DNA of 64,000 nucleotides. Origin: Ilyomonas sp963847085. Its GTDB lineage: Bacteria; Bacteroidota; Bacteroidia; Chitinophagales; Chitinophagaceae. The DNA is taken from the NCBI GenBank assembly GCA_963847085.1, contig CAWJYO010000011.1:682001-746000 (forward strand), written 5' to 3'. Shown here piece by piece: positions 45,836-54,597 of the stretch. Position numbers and translations under genes: made by a program. The notes under the pieces were generated by a model. The model worked only from the letters and a program-made list of their open reading frames with translations. It searched no databases and was not told where the DNA came from. Every line of letters begins with the position of its first letter. The first letter of the stretch is position 1.

Positions 45836-45857
45836 TGCTTACGCAGTTGAGAAAGAA

Positions 45858-45937
45858 GTGGTAAGGGACAGTTCATTCGTGGTTGCTTTCGCAACATAGG
45901 ATGACGAAACACCGAATTTTTAAACTGTACGGCTGCC
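45858..45937. repeat. Possible degenerate MITE relative
   Basis: The left end GTGGTAAGGGACAGTTCA and the right end TTTTAAACTGTACGGCTGCC loosely match the MITE ends, 80 bp apart, and a GTTGC/GCAAC hairpin lies between. Similarity is weak. Confidence 0.35.
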
Positions 45938-46019
45938 TAAAACTACATTGCATCTGATTTGAATGGCTTCACGCTATATTTTTACTCTTTAAATAAGATT
46001 AAACATCCAATACTTTTTT

Positions 46020-47575
46020 ATGAGACTATCAAAATCGTTGCTTTTGGTTTTGCTTGTTTTTTTAAGTGTTTACACGCAGGCTCAATATGGAGACAGCACC
46101 ATTATCGCCTCTATGATGAAAGAAGGATTTGATAATTCGCAATTGAAACCTTTAGCGCAGGAACTGATGGATGAAATCGGTCCACGGCTGATAGGAACTT
46201 CCAAACTGCAAAAAGCTAACGATTGGCTGGTATCGAAATATAAAAGCTGGGGCATTGATGCCAGAAATGAAAAATGGGGCGAATGGCGTGGCTGGGAAAG
46301 AGGTATTTCGCACATTGATATGATTTCGCCCTGGGTAAAATCGCTGGAAGGAACACAACTCGCCTGGAGCCCGAGCACCAAAGGCAAAACCATCACTGCC
46401 GAAGTAATTGTATTAGCCAACACGCCCGATAGTCTTTCTTTTCAAAAATGGCTTCCCAATGTAAAGGGCAAATTCGTAATGATTTCAATGCCGCAACCTA
46501 CTGGCCGTCCTAACTATAATTGGGAACAATACGCCACCAAACCTTCGTTTGATAAAATGAAAAGCGAAAGAGATGATTCCATCGCTGCCTGGAGAAAGCG
46601 CATCAGCAATACGGGCTATACCAACAAACAATTGGCAAGAGCCCTTGATAGCGCAGGTGCCGCCGGAATTATTGCCAATACATGGTCGAATGGATTTGGT
46701 GTTGACAAGATATTTTATGCCAATACCAAAACGGTTCCAACCGTAGATATTTCTGTAGAAGATTATGGCTTGCTGTACAGGTTAATAGAAAATGATGCAA
46801 AACCAAAAGTCAGCATTTATGCCGATTCAAAAGAAACCGGAATGGTGCCAACGTTTAATACGATTGCCGAAATTAAGGGCAGCGAAAAGCCAAACGAATA
46901 TGTAATGTTATCAGCGCATTTGGATTCGTGGGATGGTGCTACCGGCGCAACCGACAATGGAACCGGAACCATCACCATGCTGGAAGCGATGCGGATTTTG
47001 AAAAAGATATATCCCAATCCAAAACGTACTATTTTGGTTGGGCACTGGGCTGGCGAAGAAGAAGGATTGAATGGCTCACGAGCATTTGTAGAAGATCATC
47101 CTGAGATTGTAAAAAATCTCCAGGCACTTTTCAACCAGGATAACGGAACCGGACGGGTAACTGAGCTTGCCGGACAAGGTTTTATAAATGCGTACAATTA
47201 TCTGGGACGTTGGCTATCGCCGTGCCCGATACGATAAAGCAGTTTGTCAAAACAAATTTTCCCGGTTCTCCAGGTAGTGGCGGAAGCGATTTTGCTTCTT
47301 TTGTAGCGGTGGGTGCTCCTGCGTTTTCATTAAGTAGTTTGGATTGGTTATACGGAATTTATACATGGCACACCAATCGCGACACCTATGATAAGATTGT
47401 GTTTGATGATGTAAAAAACAACGCCGTACTTACCGCCATCCTTGCTTATATGGCGAGCGAAGATCCTGAAACAGCATCGAGGGAAAAAATAGTGTTGCCT
47501 TACAACAAAAAAACAGGTTCGTTGAATCAATGGCCGGAACCGAAATCGCCTATACGAAAAGGTGGTGTTGATTAA
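46020..47575 (+). CDS. Secreted M28-family zinc aminopeptidase-like protein (one frameshift)
   Basis: An exported metallopeptidase of about 518 residues with signal peptide LLLVLLVFLSVYTQAQ. The two-zinc site is recognisable: His and Asp in LSAHLDSWDGATGATDNGTG, the Glu pair in AGEEEGLNGSRAF, Asp in FNQDNGTGR and the last His in YTWHTNRDTYDKI. A PA-like inserted domain with the AAGIIANTWSNGF segment precedes the peptidase domain. The frame changes near 47215 (after YLGRWLS, before VPDTIKQFVKTNF), one base off, apparently a sequencing error. It probably degrades peptides in the periplasm. It is followed by a 386-bp gap. Confidence 0.9.
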
Positions 47576-47691
47576 GAAGAGAAATTGATTTTGAAACAGC
47601 TTATCATGTCCTCTATACATTATTTTTTAAACTTCTTTAATGGTTGGCTTATCCTCCCAGAAGGTGTGCGAACCATTAGTTGGCTTTACTT

Positions 47692-47831
47692 AAAAAACCA
47701 TCATAGGTATTTTGATCGGGCATGTGAGTTTCGTTTTTGGGGTTGATAGTTTCGTTTTTTAGGTTTCCCAATCTTACATAAGATGTTCTGTGTAAAAGTG
47801 AGAAACCTGAAAAACGAAATGATGGTTTTTT
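47692..47831. repeat. Nested inverted repeat at the start of the accessory stretch
   Basis: The outer arms AAAAAACCATCAT (47692-47704) and its exact complement at 47819-47831 enclose TTTCGTTTTTTAGGTTTC (47750-47767) and GAAACCTGAAAAACGAAA (47802-47819), 17 of 18 paired. An extra direct copy of GTTTCGTTTTTGG is at about 47728. It occupies the middle of the 386-bp gap after the M28 peptidase; otherwise I see nothing in that gap. Confidence 0.7.
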
Positions 47832-47961
47832 GAGTATCAAATGGATACATATATTTTTAGTCTTTTAAAGACAAAGGGAAAGTTTCGTCTATTTAAGAGT
47901 TGTGCGTAATTAATTTATCAATATTAATTTTAAGACTTTATTCATCAAAGTATTTTGCAAG

Positions 47962-48390
47962 TTGACAAAACCAATCATTGACAAAACAACTGGACAATTA
48001 AAATTAGCAAATGATTTTATTGTTGATGCTACTAAGACACCGAATCAGTTGCTTAACTATTTTGGGCAGACAAACATTGAAATTAGAGATGTGCAAACCG
48101 GTTGGAAACATTATTCAGTTCGCAACTTAAAAGTGTATGACAATTATTTCATCTTCACTTTTCTCTTTGAAAAAGATATTCTAAAAAGGATAAGTTTTGT
48201 TGTTGATAACAAATTTATAACTGGGACTTGGGCAGACTGGAGTAAAGAGAAGGAATTACAAAAGCAAGCTTATTATAACGACTGGTTGACAAAAGAAGTT
48301 GGTAACGAAAGAAAGTTTTCTTGGGGGACAATTGCTTCATATTATGACGACAAAAGTGGCGGAGCAAGCATTAGTTTAAAATATGCTTAG
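47962..48390 (+). CDS. Hypothetical protein, 142 residues, AT-rich
   Basis: I do not recognise a named family. The protein is soluble, 142 residues, with beta-strand-like stretches (NYFIFTFLFEKD, RISFVVDNKFITGTW) and a C-terminal SWGTIASYYDDKSGGASISLKYA. I have the impression that such endings occur in short Bacteroidota proteins. The only start is a TTG at 47962, unless an upstream start was lost by an indel. The coding sequence is more AT-rich than the neighbouring core genes. It opens a run of unrelated single genes separated by palindromes. Confidence 0.55.
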   Translation: MTKPIIDKTTGQLKLANDFIVDATKTPNQLLNYFGQTNIEIRDVQTGWKHYSVRNLKVYDNYFIFTFLFEKDILKRISFVVDNKFITGTWADWSKEKELQKQAYYNDWLTKEVGNERKFSWGTIASYYDDKSGGASISLKYA

Positions 48391-48417
48391 TTGCTTATGT
48401 TGACAGAGTTTTACTAC

Positions 48418-48552
48418 GCACAACAAATGGCTTTCTGCTATGCTGGCTGATTTATCGCATCTCAACATTTTTAATTCTATTTATCTTTAGTAAGCTATTC
48501 GGCTGATGAACTATGAATGCCAGCACAGCAGAAAGCCGGAGCCGTTGTATGC
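48418..48552. repeat. attC-like imperfect palindrome (135 bp)
   Basis: The outer boxes are GCACAAC (48418-48424) and GTTGTATGC (48544-48552). Inside, GGCTTTCTGCTATGCTGGC (48429-48447) pairs with GCCAGCACAGCAGAAAGCC (48519-48537), 18 of 19 bases. An unpaired spacer separates the outer and inner boxes. Size and layout resemble integron attC sites, but the ends deviate from the R-box consensus and no integrase is present. Confidence 0.5.
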
Positions 48553-48570
48553 TATTAATGAAAATTCATT

Positions 48571-49326
48571 ATGTTGACTAAACCTGAGATTTACAAAATT
48601 GTAAAAGGATATATTGGAGTTAAAGAAGGTTATTTAGGCGATTTCAATTATCGCTCACATGAAGAATTTTATCCCTATTACTGTGAAGTTGACATTTTCC
48701 CATCTGCTTATGAGGGAACAACGAGAGAACGATTTATATCCATATTGGAGACAGCAGACAATATTACACAGGCAAAGATTTTAAAAGGTGTCTTGAAAAA
48801 ATACCCAGTTAAGAATTTTCCAGACAGCGAGCAGGAGAGAAAACAACTGATTGCAGAACAAATTGAGGAGATGATTAGGCGACTTGATAAAAGTCAAACT
48901 ATAAATCATGAAAAATTAGTTGTTACAAACGATGTTGTTGAGAGAGCAATAGGCGATGCAAAAATTCTTATTGAAAAAAATGGAGCAACTAGTGGTGTTG
49001 ATAGAATACACACAGCTCTCCACGGCTATTTAAAAGAAGTTAGCAAAAAGGAGGGTATTATGTTTCCACAAGATGCTACGCTAACTCAGATTTTCAAAAA
49101 GCTTAAAGCTAGTCATCCAGCCCTACAGACTAACAGTATTAGACAGATAGAAATTGATCAAATCATTAATTCATTCAGCAACATTTTAGACAAGTTAAAC
49201 CCAATTAGAAATCAAGCCAGTTTATCTCATCCTAATGAAGAGTTATTAGATGAAGATGAAGCGGTATTTGTTATAAATGCTGCTCAGACTGTTCTTAATT
49301 ATTTAAATAGAAAGTTTAAAAGTTAG
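48571..49326 (+). CDS. Abortive infection Abi-C-like protein with a HEPN-type motif
   Basis: A 251-residue protein. The C-terminal half (from about residue 140) resembles the abortive infection C-terminal domain: GVDRIHTALHGYLKEV, an acidic and helical middle, and LNPIRNQASLSHPN. The string RNQASLSH fits the Rx4-6H motif of HEPN ribonucleases. The N-terminus (MLTKPEIYKIVKGYIGVKEGYLGD) is a separate helical region. These domains act in phage defence and stress responses by cutting RNA. No antitoxin gene is adjacent, so it may act alone or be controlled by its own N-terminus. It is AT-rich and flanked by palindromes on both sides. Confidence 0.72.
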   Translation: MLTKPEIYKIVKGYIGVKEGYLGDFNYRSHEEFYPYYCEVDIFPSAYEGTTRERFISILETADNITQAKILKGVLKKYPVKNFPDSEQERKQLIAEQIEEMIRRLDKSQTINHEKLVVTNDVVERAIGDAKILIEKNGATSGVDRIHTALHGYLKEVSKKEGIMFPQDATLTQIFKKLKASHPALQTNSIRQIEIDQIINSFSNILDKLNPIRNQASLSHPNEELLDEDEAVFVINAAQTVLNYLNRKFKS

Positions 49327-49354
49327 GTATCTTTTCAGAGTGACAAACCAAACA

Positions 49355-49492
49355 GCAGACAACAAGTGGTTTGCTGCCACAAGCGGCGCTACGAACTTCG
49401 GCTAAACAGTTGGTTCTTTAATCTAACTTTATATCGTTATCTGTACAGACGAATCGCTATTACCGCTACGGCAGAAGCCCTGTTCGTTGTGC
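49355..49492. repeat. Second attC-like imperfect palindrome (138 bp)
   Basis: The outer boxes GCAGACAAC and GTTGTGC correspond to those at 48418-48552. Inside, GGTTTGCTGCCACAAGCGG faces CCGCTACGGCAGAAGCC with several mismatches and bulges. The 271-bp gap before the next gene holds only this element. Without an integrase, cassette origin is unproven. Confidence 0.42.
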
Positions 49493-49597
49493 ATCAGGCG
49501 GTGCGACAGTTTACAAACACTACTGACATTCTTTTCGCCTTTGCTGGTGTTGTTCACCAGCAAAATTCCACACTACAACACACTATTTGACTACATT

Positions 49598-50080
49598 ATG
49601 AAAAAGTTTTTTGCAATTTTCTTGCTAAGTTCTGTACTTGGTATTACATCGAATAAGGCGGTTGCTCAACAAAGTGATACAACGAAAGATAAAGAAGCGA
49701 TAAGACAGCTTATAACAAATTACGAAAACGCATGGAACAGGCATGATGCGAAAGGTCTAGCGGATAATTATGATACGAATGCCACTTGGGTTAATTGGTT
49801 TGGTGCCTATTATATTGGCAAAAAGGATATTCAGGATCATTATGAAACCATTCATGCCACTTATTTCAAAACTTCACATTATTATACACGTTCTATTGAA
49901 GATATCTTATTCATAAAACCTGATGTCGCCATTTCTCATGTCCGTACTGGTCTTACAGGCGATGCACGTTATCCGGGACAAACGTTTGAGTTTCGCAGAA
50001 CAATTGTACTGACAAAACATGATAGTACCTGGCTTATTTTGGCCGGGCAAAATGCAAAACTGAATGACGGGGTAAAGTAA
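49598..50080 (+). CDS. Exported SnoaL/DUF4440-like NTF2-fold protein
   Basis: A 160-residue protein with a signal peptide (FAIFLLSSVLGITSNKAVAQ). The mature domain has the NTF2-like layout: helix EAIRQLITNYENAWNRHD, then AKGLADNYDTNATWVNW, IGKKDIQDHYETIH and terminal strands FRRTIVLTKHDSTWLI. It matches SgcJ/DUF4440-type proteins, whose cone-shaped fold binds small ligands or acts as an enzyme of varied function. The start is ATG at 49598; an in-frame upstream codon would include the palindromic gap. It is a single gene with no operon partner. Confidence 0.82.
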   Translation: MKKFFAIFLLSSVLGITSNKAVAQQSDTTKDKEAIRQLITNYENAWNRHDAKGLADNYDTNATWVNWFGAYYIGKKDIQDHYETIHATYFKTSHYYTRSIEDILFIKPDVAISHVRTGLTGDARYPGQTFEFRRTIVLTKHDSTWLILAGQNAKLNDGVK

Positions 50081-50118
50081 TTCTATGTACCAATGAAGCT
50101 GCCTGTCGAAAATAGCAA

Positions 50119-50148
50119 CCGCTAGCAATATGCTTGCTGCTATAGCGG
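50119..50148. repeat. Small palindrome after the SnoaL-like gene
   Basis: CCGCTAGCAA faces TTGC-TGCTATAGCGG around a TATGC loop. It lies in the 162-bp gap between two single genes and may act as a terminator, though no T-run follows. Confidence 0.4.
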
Positions 50149-50242
50149 CTGATGAATCTCAGTCATCAGTAATTTTTCAATTGTACATTTGTTGATCTCA
50201 GGTTTGTTATACCCCACCATTGTCAAGCAGCAAACTCTTGCC

Positions 50243-50868
50243 ATGTATCAACTACCACGATATAAGTATCTGCCCCTTTTAATCTTGTTCTTATGGGCAA
50301 TGAAGCTCCTATCGTGCGCAAAAGAACATAGCTGCGAAGGTGGCTGTGATGTGACAGCAATACCACCTCCTGCCAACACCTTGCCTTCTTCTCCTGATAC
50401 CCTACCTTCTACCGATACTTCTTTTTCTCACCATTTGCTTCCCTCCTGTTCGCTGTGTCAGCAGGATAGTGGAACGGTGCTGCAAAGCTGGAACTTTAAA
50501 AACGGTAACACTTATTTGTGTGGCAACATTACCGAAGCGAAATTTATTGGCGGAACAACAACCATAACCTTTTTTGGTCCGTCTTCCTGCTCAGCCGATA
50601 CCGGGCTACGCATGACGATTTATCTTCCCGAACCGTTAGACGGCAATAAAAGCAACATCACGACCAACAATGTCGCCTTTTATTACTACGATAATAAAGC
50701 ATTAAAAAGCATTCTCATCAGTGGTGCATCACAGATTTTTATGTAACCATCAATAGTTTTGTCTCCGCCACACAAATTGCAAGCGGTACATTTGGGGGCA
50801 CCGTTTTTACATCGGATGGAAGCAGCACATCTGTAAAAGAAGGCAGGTTCAATGTGAAGCTGAAATAA
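50243..50868 (+). CDS. Putative lipoprotein of unknown function (one frameshift)
   Basis: A protein of about 208 residues. The ATG at 50243 starts a lipoprotein-type signal (LLILFLWAMKLLSC, Cys25), followed by a Pro/Ser/Thr-rich linker (residues about 40-65) and a beta-rich domain. The frame shifts at the T5 run near 50736: after SGASQIF the next frame continues YVTINSFVSATQIASGTFGG and ends in KEGRFNVKLK. This ending is common in small Bacteroidota lipoproteins (DUF6252-like), which supports a one-base error. The function is unknown. Confidence 0.65.
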
Positions 50869-50876
50869 AGTTTTTT

Positions 50877-51000
50877 GAGTAGGGTCTCGGTTTGAAAATA
50901 TAGTGTCCCGCAGATAGCGCAAATCAACGCAGATTCATACAGGTTTATCTGCGCAAATGGGCGAAATCTGCGGGATAAATTCAAATTGATACACTACCCT
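50877..51000. repeat. MITE-like element with CCCGCAGA core
   Basis: The outer ends read GAGTAGGGTCTCGGTTTGAA (left) and, on the other strand, GGGTAGTGTATCAATTTGAA (right), close to the MITE ends at 10789. The core is GTCCCGCAGATAGCGCAAAT facing ATTTGCGC-like and ATCTGCGGGA segments. A related core without these ends is at 56492-56553. The rest of the 410-bp gap holds TATGAAGCCCCGCTGC (51061-51076), repeated exactly at 52584-52599. Confidence 0.55.
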
Positions 51001-51278
51001 TTTTTGATTCAAGCATCGTTACATTACAGAAGGGATTACATGCCGGGCATAAGGCTTTGCTATGAAGCCCCGCTGCTATAATAAAATAGACCCCATCCAA
51101 AGCTCTCGTTTGCCGTTTAAAACATATACTGTTACATTTAATACACAATTTTTTATTTTGGTATTCAAAACGGATTGCAGCAGAACGCCTGATGGTAGGA
51201 AGTGATTTGTGAAATAACCATCACGAAACTATAAAACGATTCAGCGGTTTCGCTTTTACACTTTTAATCATTTTTCCA

Positions 51279-52523
51279 ATGTATCCTCCAACTGTACATT
51301 CACTCAATTTCTATCCTGTTAATTGGCTCCTGATTTTTCTTCTTCCTGTTATTCTTTTGCCTATTTCCTGCGGCCATACGCAGCCGGTTGAGCGATATGG
51401 TTTTGTTGCAAGACTTGGCAATGATACTGTTTCCATAGAAAGTGTCACGAAGCAAGGCAATACAATAACCAGCGATGAAGTTGACCGGTTTCCGCGTGTG
51501 CGGCTGAGGCATACTGAGATTGAACTTGCTTCCGACGGCAGTATCCGGCATCTTGTGATGGACATTCACACGCCCAGTGAGCCACCACAGCAACGTGAAC
51601 GCAAAGTGATTGCTAATATTACAAAGGATTCAGTGCACATTTCAAAAACAGATAGCACAGGTACCCTTCATCGTGACTTTGCAACAGGTGGCAGCATAGT
51701 AGTGGCGCATATAGAGCAGATGTACAGTCTTTATGAGTTATACTTTGCTGCTGCATTGAAGCACACTGAGGCACTAAAATCCAGTGCTGGCAAACCTGTA
51801 GAGATGCGACAATTTTATATTGACCGTGAGTTCGACCGCTTTCCTTTGGGCAATGCCCTTGTACAACCGCTTGCAAATGGTAAGGCAGAGATTACGCACG
51901 ATTGGTTGTCGGGTACCGGTGAAGTAACCATTGACACCAGCCACCACATGCTCAGTTATTCAGGTGCCCAGACGACCTACAAAGTGGAGGTAAAGCGCCT
52001 CAGTTCGCAACCTGATATAAAAAGCATTGCTGACCGGTTCGAGGCCGCGGAAACAAAGAGTGGTAAAGTAAAACAAATGAGCGTACGGGATACCCTGCAG
52101 GCACAGATTGGTAATGCAAAGTTTATCATTGAATATGGCAGGCCATTAATGCGTGGGCGCAAACTGCTCGGTGATGTGATACCCTACGACGATGTATGGC
52201 GAACAGGAGCCAACGCTGCAACGCAGTTTACTACATCGGCACCGATAACACTTGCCGGCATGCGTATGCCTGCCGGAGCGTACACTTTATGGACCATTCC
52301 GCATAAGGGCGGAGTTGACCTGATAGTCAACAAAGAAACCGGCCAGTGGGGAACAGAATATGATGACTCTAAAAACTTAGGCATAGCAAAGATGACCACT
52401 AATGCACTTACTATGCCGGTGGAAGAGTTTACCATTTCCATCGTCACGACAGATACACAGCATGGAACACTCGTAATAGAATGGGGTTCCTTTAAGTGGT
52501 CGGCACCGATTCAGGTGCAATAA
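51279..52523 (+). CDS. Lipoprotein with C-terminal DUF2911 domain
   Basis: A 414-residue protein. The N-terminal segment is hydrophobic and ends in LLPISCGH, fitting a lipobox with Cys near residue 30. Residues 35-260 are a large beta-rich domain of unknown type (HLVMDIHTPSEPPQQRERK). Residues about 270-414 form a DUF2911 domain: AQIGNAKFIIEYGRPLMRGR, DVWRTGANAATQFTTS, AGAYTLWTIP and DLIVNKETGQWGTEYD are characteristic. DUF2911 proteins are common in Bacteroidota; their function is not established. Single gene with large gaps on both sides. Confidence 0.82.
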   Translation: MYPPTVHSLNFYPVNWLLIFLLPVILLPISCGHTQPVERYGFVARLGNDTVSIESVTKQGNTITSDEVDRFPRVRLRHTEIELASDGSIRHLVMDIHTPSEPPQQRERKVIANITKDSVHISKTDSTGTLHRDFATGGSIVVAHIEQMYSLYELYFAAALKHTEALKSSAGKPVEMRQFYIDREFDRFPLGNALVQPLANGKAEITHDWLSGTGEVTIDTSHHMLSYSGAQTTYKVEVKRLSSQPDIKSIADRFEAAETKSGKVKQMSVRDTLQAQIGNAKFIIEYGRPLMRGRKLLGDVIPYDDVWRTGANAATQFTTSAPITLAGMRMPAGAYTLWTIPHKGGVDLIVNKETGQWGTEYDDSKNLGIAKMTTNALTMPVEEFTISIVTTDTQHGTLVIEWGSFKWSAPIQVQ

Positions 52524-52682
52524 GAAGATATGTAAACAAATCTTTTATTTTGCAGGATTTCATGTAAAAAAACAAGGTTTTAATATGAAGCCCCGCTGCA
52601 ACATAGGGCCCCTGCCATCGCTAATATGCCGAACGTTTATTGTAAGCGTGCTGACCTTTTCTTAGACAACCATTTAAAAAAA

Positions 52683-53171
52683 ATGAACAAGACATCAATA
52701 TTTATTTTAGGACTTGTAACTTCATTCTGTTTTGATTTTGCTTTCAAGGCAATTATCGTTACACAGAATCATTCTAACACAACAAATATGAAAAAAGTAA
52801 CAGGAATTGGTGGCATCTTTTTTAAATGCAAAGACGCCAATCAAATGAGAGAGTGGTACAAAACACATCTCGGCTTACCCGTTACCAATTATGGGGCAAC
52901 CTTTGATTGGAGAGAAGCAGACGACTCAACTAAAAAAGGTTCTACCACATGGAGTCCATTTGCTGAAACAACTAAATATTTCGAGCCTTCAACAAAAGAC
53001 TTTATGATCAACTACAGAGTTGAGAATTTAGAATCTCTGGTAGAGCAACTTAAAAAGGAAGGGGTAACCATTGTTGACAAAATTGAGGATTCTGATTACG
53101 GCAAATTTGTTCATATTATTGATGTTGAAGGCAACAAGGTTGAACTTTGGGAGCCTAAGGATAGTGAATAG
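52683..53171 (+). CDS. VOC-family protein (glyoxalase/bleomycin-resistance fold)
   Basis: A protein of 162 residues from the ATG at 52683, or 127 from an internal ATG at 52789. The upstream part looks like a weak signal peptide (FILGLVTSFCFDFAFKAI); the VOC domain begins at KKVTGIGGIFFKCKDANQM. Family features are REWYKTHLGLPVTNYG, a Glu/His metal site around WSPFAETTKYF and FVHIIDVEGNKVELWEPKD at the end. VOC proteins include glyoxalases, dioxygenases and resistance proteins; the activity is not clear. The start is ambiguous. Confidence 0.8.
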   Translation: MNKTSIFILGLVTSFCFDFAFKAIIVTQNHSNTTNMKKVTGIGGIFFKCKDANQMREWYKTHLGLPVTNYGATFDWREADDSTKKGSTTWSPFAETTKYFEPSTKDFMINYRVENLESLVEQLKKEGVTIVDKIEDSDYGKFVHIIDVEGNKVELWEPKDSE

Positions 53172-53228
53172 AATAAAAAGTTAGTGGGCAAAATAGCAAC
53201 GCCTGATTAACTACAAAGACCAATCCGT

Positions 53229-53621
53229 TTACACTTCAGCTTTTCTTACAAACATGCCGCTATAATATTTCCGGTAAGCGTAGCCCAAAAAAAGATTCGG
53301 CAGGAGCAGCAACACTCCCATCAACCAGGCTGAAGGAGCTAAAATGGTATGAAACAAAAACACATTGAGACTGATGGGAAATAAAACAACGGCTGAAAAC
53401 GGTGTATACCTGTTCACTATAAGAGATATGCCTCCAACCATCTGAATCGTTTTCATCATAGGATATATATAACCTGCTTCCATGAGACCGTTTTTCAATG
53501 CAGCGGCTGCGCCTGTATGCGCCGGTTGATAGGGAATAAAATGCAGGAAATAGTCTAACCCAAAAACGAGGTAAATAATACCGAGCACAAGTCTTGAAAT
53601 GACAGTTAAAGTTTTCATCAC
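53229..53621 (-). CDS. DoxX-like four-helix membrane protein
   Basis: A 130-residue membrane protein with four hydrophobic segments: residues 8-26 (ISRLVLGIIYLVFGLDYF), 50-70 (YIYPMMKTIQMVGGISLIV), 76-95 and 101-118. The first segment carries the RLxLGxIYLxFGxxYF pattern of DoxX proteins. DoxX-like proteins support redox or thiol systems in the membrane in some species; the role here is unknown. It marks the end of the accessory stretch, on the strand opposite to its neighbours. Confidence 0.75.
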   Translation of the reverse strand: MMKTLTVISRLVLGIIYLVFGLDYFLHFIPYQPAHTGAAAALKNGLMEAGYIYPMMKTIQMVGGISLIVNRYTPFSAVVLFPISLNVFLFHTILAPSAWLMGVLLLLPNLFLGYAYRKYYSGMFVRKAEV

Positions 53622-53883
53622 AACGTTAAAGATAGCTGCTGATCATCAAATCGGCAAAGACGCGGAGTATAATGCAACTTCGCCTCACTTCTCATCGGTT
53701 TAAAAGTAACAATATCGCAAATCAAGATGCACGATTGCAACGCATCATCATCTTCGGGAAAAATGCCTGAACAAAAAATTGGGGCAAAACCAAAGCTTTC
53801 TTCTTCCAATCATAACATCATTTTATCATTTTCATTTCATTACAGACAATATCAGCAAAACAAAATCTTATTACTTTTACGAG

Positions 53884-54513
53884 GTGCGGCGTTTAATTTT
53901 ATGTAAGATAATTGTGGCTTTGTGTTGTGTGTTGCCTGCAATAAAAGGGCACGCGCAAAATGGACACGGCGTGTACGACACCATTAAGGTAGAAGCCTGC
54001 ATTGAAGCCAGTGGCGATACCATTCCCTGCTCGTGGCTTCCTTCCGTTTATTTATTTACCAGGGAAACCGCAAGAAGCCGCCGAATGGCTGCCGAATGGA
54101 CGCGACTGCGAAATGCCGTGTATGTAACCTATCCTTATGCTATCACAGCAAGCCGCGTGATGAATGAAATCAATGCACAACTGGCCGGCGTTACCGATAA
54201 AAACAAACGAAAACAAATCATCCGCTCCCGCGAAAAAGATTTGAAAAAAGAATTTGCTGATAAGCTTACCCAACTTTCTGTTTACCAAGGCAAGGTGCTG
54301 ATGAAGCTCATTTACCGGCAAACAGGCAATAACTGTTACGAAATTATCCAGGAATACAAAGGCGGTTTTACGGCAGGTTTGTGGCAAACAGTGGCTGTTG
54401 TTTTTGGTTCGAATTTAAAACAGAACTACGAGCCGCAGGGCAACGACCGCGCAATGGAAAGCATTGTTCAGGATGTTGAAAAAATGTATGGTGTTAGAAG
54501 GCAGGCAATGTGA
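53884..54513 (+). CDS. DUF4294 protein
   Basis: A DUF4294 protein of about 209 residues from the GTG at 53884; an ATG at about 53779 would add 35 residues with unlikely composition. A signal peptide (ILCKIIVALCCVLPAIKGHAQ) leads to a mature domain with TRETARSRRMAAEWTRLRNA, VYVTYPYAITASRVMNEIN, REKDLKKEFADKL and LMKLIYRQTGNNCYEI. The function of the family is unknown; it is nearly confined to Bacteroidota. It precedes bshB1 by 84 bp, a pairing that may be conserved. The start choice is uncertain. Confidence 0.78.
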   Translation: MRRLILCKIIVALCCVLPAIKGHAQNGHGVYDTIKVEACIEASGDTIPCSWLPSVYLFTRETARSRRMAAEWTRLRNAVYVTYPYAITASRVMNEINAQLAGVTDKNKRKQIIRSREKDLKKEFADKLTQLSVYQGKVLMKLIYRQTGNNCYEIIQEYKGGFTAGLWQTVAVVFGSNLKQNYEPQGNDRAMESIVQDVEKMYGVRRQAM

Positions 54514-54561
54514 ACAAACTGCCTTTTCTTTGCTTAAATACTAATATTAAACCAATTCGTT

Positions 54562-54591
54562 TTTGTACAACGGTTACATGGTTTATTTTTG
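54562..54591 (+). promoter_or_regulatory. Textbook Bacteroidota promoter of bshB1
   Basis: TTTG (54562-54565) and TATTTTTG (54584-54591), 18 bp apart. The ATG lies only 6 bp after the -7 box, so the mRNA is probably leaderless or nearly so. Confidence 0.7.
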
Positions 54592-54597
54592 CTTAAC

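Noticed and set aside
47576..53228. Confirmed integron
   Set aside because: No integrase gene, no attI, and only two gaps show attC-like structure with non-consensus boxes. Kept only as a hypothesis.
53618..53809. 63-residue ORF on the minus strand upstream of the DoxX-like gene
   Set aside because: Composition is unlike a protein, it has no family resemblance, and it overlaps the DoxX-like gene start in the same strand region.
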